64,000 nucleotides of DNA, from positions 186,001 to 250,000 of the forward strand of contig NZ_ATWJ01000007.1 of NCBI RefSeq assembly GCF_000421185.1, read 5' to 3'. A program made the translations under genes and the position numbers. Each line of letters starts with the position of its first letter. Position 1 is the first letter of the stretch. Under the pieces are notes generated by a model. That model had not been told where the DNA came from. It worked only from the letters and a program-made list of their open reading frames with translations, and made no database searches. Positions 9,710 through 18,263 of this stretch are shown here, piece by piece. Source of the stretch: Ornithinimicrobium pekingense DSM 21552. Its GTDB lineage: Bacteria > Actinomycetota > Actinomycetes > Actinomycetales > Dermatophilaceae.

Positions 9710-10099
9710 TCAGGGCAGCCGGGCGAGGTCCTCGTGGCAGCGCGCCTCCAGCTCGTCCAGCTCGCGCAAGGAGTCCTCGATGTCGCGGCGCCGGCGCTCC
9801 AGGTCCTCGCGTCGGTCGCCGATCTGGCTCAGCAGGTAGCGCAGCTGGCCGGCCTCACCGGGCTGGTCGTCGTACATGCCGAGGATCGTCGAGATCTGCT
9901 CCAGGGAGAAGCCCAGCCGGCGTCCGCGCAGCACCAGCGCCAGGCGGGTGCGGTCCCGACGGTGGTAGATGCGGCGCTGCCCGTCGCGCTCGGGGGAGAT
10001 GAGGCCCAGGTGCTCGTAGTGGCGCAGCGCCCGGTGGGTCACGGCGTAGTCGTCGGCCATCTGGGCGATCGTCCAGGTGGTGTCGGTGTCCTCGATCAC
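9710..10099 (-). CDS. MerR-family transcriptional regulator
   Basis: A 129-residue MerR protein: winged helix at the N-terminus (TIAQMADDYAVTHRALRHYEH, then RIYHRRDRTRLALVLRGRRLGFSLEQI) and a C-terminal coiled coil from about residue 85. It has no C-terminal ligand domain and no conserved metal-binding Cys, so it is of the short fatty-acid / branched-chain-acid type rather than a metal sensor. The GTG at 10099 is the first plausible start before the fold. It is divergent from the acyl-CoA dehydrogenase gene, and a dyad at 10141-10184 with a MerR-type long promoter spacer lies between them, making auto-control and control of the catabolic genes likely. LiuR-like by position and operator; this name is an inference. 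Confidence 0.82.
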   Translation of the reverse strand: MIEDTDTTWTIAQMADDYAVTHRALRHYEHLGLISPERDGQRRIYHRRDRTRLALVLRGRRLGFSLEQISTILGMYDDQPGEAGQLRYLLSQIGDRREDLERRRRDIEDSLRELDELEARCHEDLARLP

Positions 10100-10140
10100 G
10101 GGATGGGGTGTCCTTGTCCTTACGTCAACTGCGGTCGAGG

Positions 10141-10184
10141 GCCCATAGTGCTTGACCTTCGCGTCAACGTCAAGCACCATGGGC
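10141..10184. promoter_or_regulatory. MerR-type operator/divergent promoter with nested dyads
   Basis: GCCCATAGTGCTTGAC (10141-10156) is repeated in inverted form as GTCAAGCACCATGGGC (10169-10184), 15 of 16 positions matching. Nested in it, TTCGCGTCAACGTCAA (10158-10173) fits the palindrome TTnACGTnnACGTnAA with one deviation, a pattern like that reported for LiuR-type MerR regulators (from memory). On both strands a TTGAC hexamer is followed after a long, MerR-like spacer by weak -10 sequence, as expected of promoters that MerR proteins untwist. Confidence 0.65.
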
Positions 10185-10222
10185 GTGTTCACCCCCTGAC
10201 CGACGAAGGATGACGGACGCCG

Positions 10223-11404
10223 ATGTTCGAGCTGAGCCAGGACCACGAGGACTTCCGACGCCTGGTGCGTGAGTTCGCGGAGGCGGAGATCGCCCCCCAC
10301 GTGGAGGAGTGGGACGCCCGCGGCCACTTCCCGGTCCACCTCGTCCCGCAGATGGGCGAGCTCGGCCTCTTCGGCCTGGACGCCCCGGAGGAGCTCGGCG
10401 GTGCCGGGCTGGAGGAGGGCGGGTTCACCTACCTGTGCCTGGCCATCGAGGAGCTCGGCCGGGTCGACCAGGCCATGGGCATCACCCTGGAGGCCGGCGT
10501 CGGCCTCGGCATCAACCCGATCCTCACCTACGGGTCCCAGGAGCAGAAGGAGCGCTGGCTGCCCGACCTGCTCGCCGGCAAGGCGCTCGCCGGCTTCGGG
10601 CTCACCGAGCCGGAGGCCGGCTCGGACGCCGGCGCGACCCGCACGCGGGCCCGTCTCGAGGGCGGGGAGTGGGTCGTCAACGGCGCGAAGTCGTTCATCA
10701 CCAACTCCGGCACCGACATCACCTCGGTCGTGACCGTCACCGCACGCACGGGCGAGACCGCCGACGGGAAGGCCGAGATCAGCGCGATCATCGTCCCCAA
10801 CGGCACGCCCGGCTTCACCGTCGAGCCCGCCTACCGCAAGCTCGGCTGGCACATCTCCGACACCCACGGCCTGACCTTCGAGGACTGCCGCGTGCCCGAG
10901 GCCCATCTGCTGGGCGAGCGCGGCCAGGGCTTCCGGCAGTTCCTCAAGACCCTCGACGACGGCCGCATCGCGATCGCGGCCCTCGCGGTGGGCTGCATCC
11001 AGCGGATGCTCGAGGAGACCACGCGCTACAGCACCGAGCGGCTCGCCTTCGGTCGGCCGATCGCGGTCAACCAGGGCGTCTCCTTCCAGGTCTCCGACAT
11101 CGCCGTCATGGCCGAGGCCGCCCGCACCCTGACCTACAAGGCCGCGTGGCTCAAGGAGGAGCAGCAGGCCGGCAGGCGCTCGGTCGCCGAGGTCAAGCAG
11201 GCTGCCGCGATCGCCAAGCTCTACGCGACCGAGGCCGCGGTCACCTCGACCCGGATCGCCACCCAGGTCTTCGGTGGCAACGGCTTCATGGAGGAGTACC
11301 CCGTCGCCCGCTTCTACCGCGACGCCAAGATCCTGGAGATCGGCGAGGGCACCTCGGAGGTGCAGCGGATGCTCATCGCGCGCGGCCTGGGCCTGCCGGC
11401 CTGA
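10223..11404 (+). CDS. Acyl-CoA dehydrogenase
   Basis: A 393-residue FAD enzyme catalysing alpha,beta-dehydrogenation of an acyl-CoA. It has the usual three domains: N-terminal helices, a middle beta domain with LTEPEAGSDAGA, and a C-terminal helical domain ending with the QVFGGNGFMEEYPV and EIGEGTSEVQRM segments. The Glu in GEGTSE is the catalytic base at the standard position; isovaleryl-CoA dehydrogenases have it elsewhere, so a straight or 2-methyl-branched short-chain substrate fits at least as well. It is followed 14 bases later by the carboxylase beta subunit gene, and the MerR gene is divergent. Together these suggest branched-chain amino acid or related acyl-CoA breakdown. Confidence 0.88.
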   Translation: MFELSQDHEDFRRLVREFAEAEIAPHVEEWDARGHFPVHLVPQMGELGLFGLDAPEELGGAGLEEGGFTYLCLAIEELGRVDQAMGITLEAGVGLGINPILTYGSQEQKERWLPDLLAGKALAGFGLTEPEAGSDAGATRTRARLEGGEWVVNGAKSFITNSGTDITSVVTVTARTGETADGKAEISAIIVPNGTPGFTVEPAYRKLGWHISDTHGLTFEDCRVPEAHLLGERGQGFRQFLKTLDDGRIAIAALAVGCIQRMLEETTRYSTERLAFGRPIAVNQGVSFQVSDIAVMAEAARTLTYKAAWLKEEQQAGRRSVAEVKQAAAIAKLYATEAAVTSTRIATQVFGGNGFMEEYPVARFYRDAKILEIGEGTSEVQRMLIARGLGLPA

Positions 11405-11418
11405 GCGCGGCTGGCACG

Positions 11419-13008
11419 ATGACGGGTATGCAGCGACCAGCCCCGGGCAGCGCCTCGACGAACGCCCACCCCGACCCCCGCGTCGGTGACCTGCGCGAGC
11501 GCCTGGAGACGGCATACCGGGCCTCGGCCGCCCCTCCCGAGAGGGCGAGGGCCAAGCTCGACGCGCAGGGCAAGATGTACGTCCGCGACCGGATCGCGCT
11601 GCTCTTCGACGAGGGCACCTTCGTCGAGGACGGGCGCTACGCCAACGCCACGGCAGACGGCCTGCCCGCCGACGGTGTCGTGACGGGCCGCGGCGAGGTC
11701 GACGGCCGGGCCGCGATCGTGGTGGCCAACGACCCGACCGTCAAGGCGGGCTCGTGGGGCGCACGCACCGTGGAGAAGATCATCCGGGCCACGGAGGCGG
11801 CGCTGCGCGAGGAGCTGCCGGTCTTCTGGTTCGTCGACTCCGCCGGCGCCCGCATCACCGACCAGGTGGACCTCTTCCCCGGCCGCCGCGGCGCCGGGCG
11901 CATCTTCGCCAACCAGGTGGCCCTGTCGGGCAAGGTGCCGCAGATCTGCTGCCTGTTCGGTCCCTCGGCCGCCGGCGGCGCCTACATCCCCAGCTTCACC
12001 GACGTGATCATCATGGTCGAGGGCAACGCCTCGATGTACCTCGGCAGCCCCCGCATGGCCGAGATGGTCGTGGGGGAGAAGGTCAGCCTGGAGGAGATGG
12101 GCGGGGCACGTATGCACTGCACGGTCTCCGGCGTGGGCGACCTGCTCGCGGCGGACGACGAGGAGGCCATCGAGATGGCGCGCCACCTCTTCTCCTACCT
12201 GCCCGAGACCTGGCACGACCCGGTCCCGACCTACGAGCCCGAGCCTCCCGCCGCGCCGCTGGACCGCGGCACCGTCCCGGAGTCGGAGTCGGTCCCCTTC
12301 GACGTGCACGAGGTCGTCGAGGGCCTCGTCGACGCCGACAGCTTCTTCGAGATCAAGCCGCTGTTCGCCGCCGAGCTCGTCGTGGGGCTGGGCCGGGTCG
12401 AGGGGCAGACCGTCGGCATCCTGGCCAACAACTCCGCGGTCAAGGGCGGGGTGCTCTTCACCGACTCCGCCGACAAGGCCGCGCGGTTCATCTGGCTGTG
12501 CGACGCCTACGGCATCCCCCTGCTCTACCTCGCCGACGTGCCGGGCTTCATGATCGGCAGCGAGGTCGAGCGCGGCGGCATCATCCGGCACGGGGCCAAG
12601 ATGGTCTCGGCCGTCTCCGAGGCGACGGTGCCCCAGCTGTGCGTGGTCGTCCGCAAGGCCTATGGCGCGGGGCTCTATGCGATGGGCGGTCCCGGTTTCG
12701 GGCCCGAGGCGACGATCGCGCTGCCGACGGCGCGCATCGCGGTCATGGGGCCGGAGGCGGCGGTCAACGCCGTCTACGCCAACAAGATCGCCGAGATCAC
12801 CGACGAGGAGGAGCGCGAGCGGTTCGTCCAGGAGCGCCGGGCGGAGTACCTCGAGGACGTCGACCTCGAGCGGCTCGCCGCCGACCTCGTCATCGACGCC
12901 GTCGTCGAGCCCGAGGACCTGCGCGAGGAGGTCGTGCGCAGGCTGCGCTACGCCGCGCGCCGCGACCGCCACTTCTCGACCCGCCACCGCGCCATCCCGC
13001 CCGTCTGA
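11419..13008 (+). CDS. Acyl-CoA carboxylase beta (carboxyltransferase) subunit, methylcrotonyl/propionyl type
   Basis: A carboxyltransferase of 529 residues (526 if the second ATG at 11428 is used). Both crotonase-like halves are present: the N-half with FWFVDSAGARITDQ, FGPSAAGGAYIPSF and SPRMAEMV, and the C-half with ILANNSAVKGGVLF, ADVPGFMIGSEVERGGIIRHGAKM and KAYGAGLYAMGGPGF. The extended RGGIIRHGAKM motif and length resemble methylcrotonyl-CoA/AccD1 type rather than the acetyl-CoA AccD. It would use carboxybiotin from the AccA-type subunit encoded at 7874-9655. It is co-directional with and directly downstream of the acyl-CoA dehydrogenase, the order of leucine-type catabolic operons. Confidence 0.87.
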   Translation: MTGMQRPAPGSASTNAHPDPRVGDLRERLETAYRASAAPPERARAKLDAQGKMYVRDRIALLFDEGTFVEDGRYANATADGLPADGVVTGRGEVDGRAAIVVANDPTVKAGSWGARTVEKIIRATEAALREELPVFWFVDSAGARITDQVDLFPGRRGAGRIFANQVALSGKVPQICCLFGPSAAGGAYIPSFTDVIIMVEGNASMYLGSPRMAEMVVGEKVSLEEMGGARMHCTVSGVGDLLAADDEEAIEMARHLFSYLPETWHDPVPTYEPEPPAAPLDRGTVPESESVPFDVHEVVEGLVDADSFFEIKPLFAAELVVGLGRVEGQTVGILANNSAVKGGVLFTDSADKAARFIWLCDAYGIPLLYLADVPGFMIGSEVERGGIIRHGAKMVSAVSEATVPQLCVVVRKAYGAGLYAMGGPGFGPEATIALPTARIAVMGPEAAVNAVYANKIAEITDEEERERFVQERRAEYLEDVDLERLAADLVIDAVVEPEDLREEVVRRLRYAARRDRHFSTRHRAIPPV

Positions 13009-13075
13009 GGTCCGGTCGACCGCACCGCTCGGCTAGGGTGGGCGGCTGTCGCGACGACGTGGAGGGGATCCGCAC

Positions 13076-14515
13076 ATGCTTCGAGGTATGACGTCCGTGC
13101 TGGCGTGCGCCCTGGTGCTCACCGGGTGCACGGGGGGCGGGGAGGAGCCGGCAGCCGACGAGGCGGTCGTGTCGTCGGCCGCGCCGGCCGCCGACGCCGC
13201 GGTCACGACGACCGAGGAGCCCCGCACGGGGGAGGCCGCCGGCGACCCGCTCACCCGCTGGCTGACGCCCGTGGAGCTCGAGGACCCGCCCCGTGCCCTG
13301 ACCGAGCTCGAGCGCACGCTGCTGCACGAGCCGGGCCCGTTCGCCCAGCAGGGCGACACCCCGTCCGACGCGCTCCTGAGCGACACCGAGCGGGAGCGGG
13401 CCGCCGCGGCAGCGGCGGCGCTCGGGCCGCAGACCGAGGAGGAGTGGATCGGGGCGGTGCTCGCCCAGGTCCACGGCGACTACGTGCAGGACGTGCGCGA
13501 CACCGTCTTCTTCGACACCGGCACCGGCGACGGCTCGGCCGCACCGACGGCCGGCCCGCCGGAGGCGCAGCCGGTCGGCACCAACCACTACGCGCTCGTC
13601 CTCGACGCCAGCGGTTCCATGGAGGCCGCCGGGTCCGCCGGGACCCGGATGGAGGAGGCGAAGGCGGCGATCGAGGCCTTCGTCGAGAAGCTTCCCGAGG
13701 GCAGCACAGTGTCGCTGCGGGTCTACGGGCACGAGGGCAGCAACGACGAGGCGGGCAAGGCGGAGTCCTGCGCCTCGAGCGAGGTGGTCTTCGACGGCCA
13801 GAGCTCGGACCGCGACGGGCTCGCCGGCGCGCTGGAGGACGTCGTCCCGGTCGGGTACACCCCCCTGGCCAGAGCGATCGACGACGCCCGGGGCGACATC
13901 CCCGAGCAGGCGACGGACAGCATCGTCTACGTCGTCACCGACGGGCTGGAGACCTGCGGGGGCGACCCCGTGGCCGCGGCGCAGGCGCTGGCCGGGACCG
14001 ACGTCCGCCCCGTCGTCAACGTCATCGGCTTCCAGACCGGGGACGCAGACCAGGCTGCGCTGGCGGCGATCGCGCAGGCCGGTGGAGGGGAGTTCACGGC
14101 TGCGGGGTCCGGTGCCGAGCTCGACGCCTACTGGGAGGAGGAGCGTCGGCGGATGCAGGCGGCCTGGGCGCAGTGGCGCCAGGAGGAGGCCAGCCGCATC
14201 ACCCGGGCCGGCGAGGCCAACAAGGTCGACGCCAACGCCGTCGGCGAGCGGATCAAGACGACCAGCAACGTGGAGTCCCAGGCGGGCAAGGACGTCGTTC
14301 GCGAGCTGGAGCGCCAGGGCCTTCTCGACAGCGACACCTCGTCGGCGGTCTGGCAGTGGTTCTCCGACCGCAGCTCGCCCATCTGGAGCTACGGCAACGA
14401 CACCGCGTCCGAGAACTGGGTCGCCTCCGACGACCAGGCGGACGCCGACCGGGCAGCGCTCTACGAGCAGGCCGACCGCAGCTGGAGCGAGTTCTACCGC
14501 GGGGACGGCGGCTAG
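13076..14515 (+). CDS. VWA-domain lipoprotein
   Basis: A 479-residue exported lipoprotein. The signal peptide ends in the lipobox LTGC, with the lipidated Cys at residue 18, followed by an Ala/Glu/Thr-rich tether. A von Willebrand factor A domain starts near residue 172 with the MIDAS motif LDASGSM and continues to about residue 350; the remaining C-terminal region is Trp- and Glu-rich and helical. It therefore sits on the outer face of the membrane and probably binds a partner through a metal ion. A TAGGGT -10 box is at 13034-13039 and a GGAGGGG ribosome-binding site at 13061-13067. Its stop overlaps the convergent exporter gene by 4 bases. Its partner is unknown. Confidence 0.78.
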   Translation: MLRGMTSVLACALVLTGCTGGGEEPAADEAVVSSAAPAADAAVTTTEEPRTGEAAGDPLTRWLTPVELEDPPRALTELERTLLHEPGPFAQQGDTPSDALLSDTERERAAAAAAALGPQTEEEWIGAVLAQVHGDYVQDVRDTVFFDTGTGDGSAAPTAGPPEAQPVGTNHYALVLDASGSMEAAGSAGTRMEEAKAAIEAFVEKLPEGSTVSLRVYGHEGSNDEAGKAESCASSEVVFDGQSSDRDGLAGALEDVVPVGYTPLARAIDDARGDIPEQATDSIVYVVTDGLETCGGDPVAAAQALAGTDVRPVVNVIGFQTGDADQAALAAIAQAGGGEFTAAGSGAELDAYWEEERRRMQAAWAQWRQEEASRITRAGEANKVDANAVGERIKTTSNVESQAGKDVVRELERQGLLDSDTSSAVWQWFSDRSSPIWSYGNDTASENWVASDDQADADRAALYEQADRSWSEFYRGDGG

Positions 14516-15792
14516 TCCCGACGCCTGCGGACCCGGCGGAGCAGATGGACCAGGCCCATGCGCCTGGCCGCGCCGCGCAGCGGTGAGGCGAGGCTGGCGC
14601 CCAGGACGACGCCGAGCGCGATGGCGGCGACCACGAGCGTGACGCCCACGAAGGAGGCGAACGCCGCGCCGGGCCCTACCTCCAGCTGAGCCACCGTGAC
14701 CAGCCCGAAGGAGCCGGGCACGAGCAGCCAGAAGCTGGGCAGGAAGACCACCGACCGAGGCAGCTCGGGCCGCACGAACTCGACCAACGAGGCCACGAGG
14801 ATGGCCACCAGGGCACCGAGGAAGGCACCGGCCCACCGCCCCTCGGCCGTCGTGTTCCCGACCAGCTGCGCCAGGTAGGTCGCGACCGCGGTCACGAGCA
14901 GCCACGGCACGAGCGAGACGCTCACGGACTCCATGAGGGAGATGGCGACCGTGACCACGACGACGCCGAGCAGTGGGGCCCACCAGTCCAGCTCGACCGG
15001 CCGCTCGGGGTCGAGCAGCCCCACCGGCGTCCGCAGCAGGGCCACGGCCGCCCCCACCCCGAGGGCGAAGAGCAGCAGCTGGACGGTGCCGTGCGCCAGC
15101 CGGGAGGTGCCCGCCACCATGGAGCCGGCCGCCAGCTCCACCAGCCCGGTGACGATCGTCGCACCCGGCAGGATGACCGCGATCGGCGCGACGAGCGTCC
15201 ACAGCGGCGCGTCGACCCACCCGGCCGCCGCCGCGGCGAAGGCGGCCAGGGCGACGCCGAAGGCCGCCAGGAAGGGCGTGAGGGTCGCCACCGTGCGGTG
15301 GCCGCCGAGCAGCATCAGGGCGACGGTCAGGGGCGCGAGCAGGGCCGCGAACGCCACCGACGGCCCGGCGGGGGCGAGGACCAGGGCGATGCCGACGCCG
15401 GAGAGCACCCCGCCGGCGAGGAGGCCGGGGACCGCGTAGCGGTGCGGCCGCGCGCGCAGCGCGCCCAGGCGGTCGAGCGCCTCCTCGGCCGGCAGCCGTC
15501 CGGCGCGCAGACCGGCGAGGACCGCCGAGACGTCGGCCAGCTGGTCGAGGCGCACCGACCCCTCCACCTGCTCAAAGGTGGCCGGGCCCCCCGGTGCGAG
15601 CGCGACGTGGATGCCGCGCGGCAGTGCGGCGACCTGCGCCCGCGCCGACCCCAGGGACCGGGCGGCCTGCCGCACGTCCTCCTCGACCTCGTGGGTCGGC
15701 ATCCCACCGGCGAGCAGTCCGGCTCCCAGCCAGGCGAGCAGCTGGCGGGCCCGGTCGTCGGTCAGGGTCGCGGTCTCGGTCACGCCGACCAT
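14512..15792 (-). CDS. Threonine/serine exporter family protein (ThrE-like)
   Basis: A 426-residue membrane protein with the two-part ThrE architecture. The N-terminal soluble part contains LLAGGMPTHEVEEDVRQAA, the signature of the DUF1212 domain, and about five helices follow; a second block of four to five helices (DUF3815-like) includes GNTTAEGRWAGAFLGAL and FLPSFWLLVPGSFGL. It would export threonine, serine or related small solutes by proton motive force. The ATG at 15792 is chosen; a GTG three codons later is equally possible. It is convergent with the VWA lipoprotein gene and lies 22 bases downstream of the S9 peptidase gene on the same strand. Confidence 0.82.
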   Translation of the reverse strand: MVGVTETATLTDDRARQLLAWLGAGLLAGGMPTHEVEEDVRQAARSLGSARAQVAALPRGIHVALAPGGPATFEQVEGSVRLDQLADVSAVLAGLRAGRLPAEEALDRLGALRARPHRYAVPGLLAGGVLSGVGIALVLAPAGPSVAFAALLAPLTVALMLLGGHRTVATLTPFLAAFGVALAAFAAAAAGWVDAPLWTLVAPIAVILPGATIVTGLVELAAGSMVAGTSRLAHGTVQLLLFALGVGAAVALLRTPVGLLDPERPVELDWWAPLLGVVVVTVAISLMESVSVSLVPWLLVTAVATYLAQLVGNTTAEGRWAGAFLGALVAILVASLVEFVRPELPRSVVFLPSFWLLVPGSFGLVTVAQLEVGPGAAFASFVGVTLVVAAIALGVVLGASLASPLRGAARRMGLVHLLRRVRRRRD

Positions 15793-15814
15793 TGTCGGGC
15801 CCCGCGGCCGTCCG

Positions 15815-17755
15815 TCAGCGCAGGTGCTCCTCCCACCACGCCAGGATGTGCTCGAAGCGCTGCACACGGTGCCGCGGCTGGCCGGTGCGGGACAGCTCGT
15901 GCCCCTCGCCGGGGAAGACGAGGAACCGCGTCGGGACGCCGTTGCGCCGCAGCCGGGCGTAGAGGCGCTGCCCCTGCTCCAGGGGGCAGCGGAAGTCCCG
16001 CTCGGAGTGGATCACCATCGTCGGGGTGCGGATCTGGTCGGCCCACGTCAACGGCGACTGCTCGTGCGCGTGCTCACCGACGTACTCGTCGCCGAAGAAC
16101 CAGCCGATGTCGGAGGTGCCGGCGAAGGAGTCCCAGGCGTTGACCGCCCGCTCGCTGACCGCCGCGGTGAACCGGTCGCTGTGGGCCACCAGCCAGGTCG
16201 TCATCAGCCCGCCGTAGCTGCCGCCCTGGACCCCGACCCGCGAGGAGTCCAGGTCCTGACGGGTCAGCGCGTGGTCCAGCAGCGCCGTGAGGTCGGCGAC
16301 GTCGACCGTGCCGATCGCCTCCTTGACCGCGCGGCCGTGCGCCGCGCCGTAGCCCGAGCCACCGCGCGGGTTGCCCATCACCACGGCATACCCCGCACCC
16401 GCGAGGACCTGTGCCTCGTCGAAGAGGTTGCCGGAGTACTGGGTGAAGGGACCACCGTGGATCATCAGCACGACCGGGTGCCCCGCCTTGCGGCGCGGCG
16501 CGCCCGCGGGCCGGAAGAGCCAGCCGTGGACGGGGTAGCCGTCCTCGGCCGAGGTCTGCAGCTCCTCGGGCTCGATCGGGGCGGCGGTCCCGGTGAGGTG
16601 GCGGCGCAGGTCGGTGACCTGCCGGAGCCGCTCGCCGACGCGCCCCACGAGGAGCTCGGAGTATGACGTGCGCGTGCCCGCGACGGCCGCGACCACGCCT
16701 CCGCCGACGGCCAGCCCCGCGACGGACACGTGGCCGTCGAGCAGCACCTGCCCGGTGTCCACGTCGCGGACCACCGTGTCGCCGCGGTGCTCCACGGCGG
16801 CCACCAGGGTGCCGCCGACGCCGACCGCGGGCGCGCAGGCGAGGTGGTCGGTCTCGGGGTCCGTCAGGGCGGCTCCCGGGGCGTCGAGCCGGCGTAGTGC
16901 GGCGCTGCGGGCCACGAAGTCCTGGCCGCTCGGGCCCAGGTCGCCGACCGTGCAGACGACGCTGCCGTCGCCGGCGACCTGGACGCCACCGACCGAGCCG
17001 GTGCCGTCGGTGTGCCGGCGGAAGCCCTTGCCGCGCAGGTCGACCGAGCAGACGTCCGAGACGAGCGTGTCCGGGCGCCACGTGCCGCGGCCGTCCCGGG
17101 AGGCGACGAAGGCCACCCGCTCGTCGTCGAGCCAGGCCGGTGACCGGTCGTCGCCGTCTCCCGCGGTCAGCTGCCGGCTCTCCGGCAGGCGCTCGGCGTC
17201 CTCGGCGTCGTCCGCGGGCAGGTCGTCGAGGTCGACGACGAAGATCTTCGAGGGCCGGTCCAGCACGTAGCCCAGGCCGTCAGCCTGGTAGCGACTGTGC
17301 TCGATGAGGCGAGGAGCCTCCTGGTCGGGCTTGATCTTCTCGTCGGTGCCGTAGCGGCCCTCCTCGGGCACGCGCGCGACGTAGGCGAGCCGGCGGCCGT
17401 CGGGCGACCAGACCGGCTCGGAGACCCCCAGCCGGGCGTCCGTCAGCCGGCGGGCGTCACCGCCGTCGGCGGCCATGACGTGCAGCTGGGCCGGCCCGTC
17501 CTCCGACGCCCGCAGGAAGGCGAGCAGCGACCCGTCGGGGGAGTAGACCGGTGAGCTGTCCCGGGTGCCGTGGGTGAGGCGGGCGAGCTCGCCGGAGGGT
17601 GAGCCGTCGTCGCCGAGCGGCAGCCGCCACAGGCTGGTGCGGTAGCGGTTGTCCTCGACGTCGGGCCGGCTGACGACGACCACGACGTCGGCGCCGTCGG
17701 GGCGCACCGTGGGCGAGGAGAGGGTACGGATCTTGGTCAGGTCGCTGGGCTGCAC
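15815..17755 (-). CDS. S9 family prolyl oligopeptidase / acylaminoacyl-peptidase
   Basis: A 646-residue cytoplasmic serine peptidase. The N-terminal two thirds are WD/TolB-like beta-propeller repeats (for example YSPDGSLLAFLRASEDGPAQ and WSPDGRRLAYVAR); the C-terminal alpha/beta-hydrolase domain begins near residue 400 with the family segment MIHGGPFTQYS and holds the nucleophile in GVQGGSYGGLMT near residue 515 and the catalytic His in PGEGHEL near residue 620. The GTG start at 17755 is supported by TAGGCT (reverse complement of 17763-17768) exactly 7 bases upstream, which rules out the longer in-frame extension. It cleaves short peptides; the physiological substrate is unknown. Confidence 0.87.
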   Translation of the reverse strand: MQPSDLTKIRTLSSPTVRPDGADVVVVVSRPDVEDNRYRTSLWRLPLGDDGSPSGELARLTHGTRDSSPVYSPDGSLLAFLRASEDGPAQLHVMAADGGDARRLTDARLGVSEPVWSPDGRRLAYVARVPEEGRYGTDEKIKPDQEAPRLIEHSRYQADGLGYVLDRPSKIFVVDLDDLPADDAEDAERLPESRQLTAGDGDDRSPAWLDDERVAFVASRDGRGTWRPDTLVSDVCSVDLRGKGFRRHTDGTGSVGGVQVAGDGSVVCTVGDLGPSGQDFVARSAALRRLDAPGAALTDPETDHLACAPAVGVGGTLVAAVEHRGDTVVRDVDTGQVLLDGHVSVAGLAVGGGVVAAVAGTRTSYSELLVGRVGERLRQVTDLRRHLTGTAAPIEPEELQTSAEDGYPVHGWLFRPAGAPRRKAGHPVVLMIHGGPFTQYSGNLFDEAQVLAGAGYAVVMGNPRGGSGYGAAHGRAVKEAIGTVDVADLTALLDHALTRQDLDSSRVGVQGGSYGGLMTTWLVAHSDRFTAAVSERAVNAWDSFAGTSDIGWFFGDEYVGEHAHEQSPLTWADQIRTPTMVIHSERDFRCPLEQGQRLYARLRRNGVPTRFLVFPGEGHELSRTGQPRHRVQRFEHILAWWEEHLR

Positions 17756-17816
17756 CCGCGGAAGCCTAGTCGCGCGCGTGCGGGAGCCCGGCGCGGGGAG
17801 GCGCACGTGGCCCCGT

Positions 17817-18263
17817 TCAGAGCGTGGGCACCTCGCGGGCCGCCCGCGCCGAGACGAGGGCGGCGAGGACGGTGGGCGCCAGCACGCCGACCCAGGACAG
17901 GGCGGACGGCAGCTGCCAGCCCGGGCCGCCCGCGAGGCCGGCCACCACGGTCAGCGCCACCAGGTAGGTCGCCGCGACGCCGAGCCCGACCCTGACGGCG
18001 ACCTGCCGCGGGTCGTCCCGGCCCCCCGCGAGGACGGTGGCCACGACGCCGGACACGGCGCCCAGCAGGCACCCCAGCGCCGCGCCGATGAGCAGTCCGG
18101 CCACGGCGGAGGCCACCACCGTGCCGGCGACCGCCCCGGGACCGCCGGACGCGCCGCTGTCGGCGAGCAGGGCACGCAGGACACCGCCGACCGCGGCGAC
18201 GACGGAGCAGACCGCGACGCCGACGAGGAGGCAGAGCACCAGGTAGCGCCAGTCGAGCCTCAT
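17817..18263 (-). CDS. Small integral membrane protein
   Basis: A 148-residue hydrophobic protein with four predicted membrane helices separated by short Gly/Arg turns. It is not recognised as a named family. Its ATG overlaps the stop of the Nudix-DHFR gene in an ATGA arrangement, so it is translationally coupled and is the third gene of a thyA - nudix/folA - membrane protein unit. No catalytic motif is visible. Confidence 0.65.
   Translation of the reverse strand: MRLDWRYLVLCLLVGVAVCSVVAAVGGVLRALLADSGASGGPGAVAGTVVASAVAGLLIGAALGCLLGAVSGVVATVLAGGRDDPRQVAVRVGLGVAATYLVALTVVAGLAGGPGWQLPSALSWVGVLAPTVLAALVSARAAREVPTL

Noticed and set aside
7958-10213. A 751-codon plus-strand frame opposite accA3 and the MerR gene
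   Set aside because: The translation is a repetitive Gly/Val/Asp/Leu mixture without any domain, and both genes on the opposite strand are clear.
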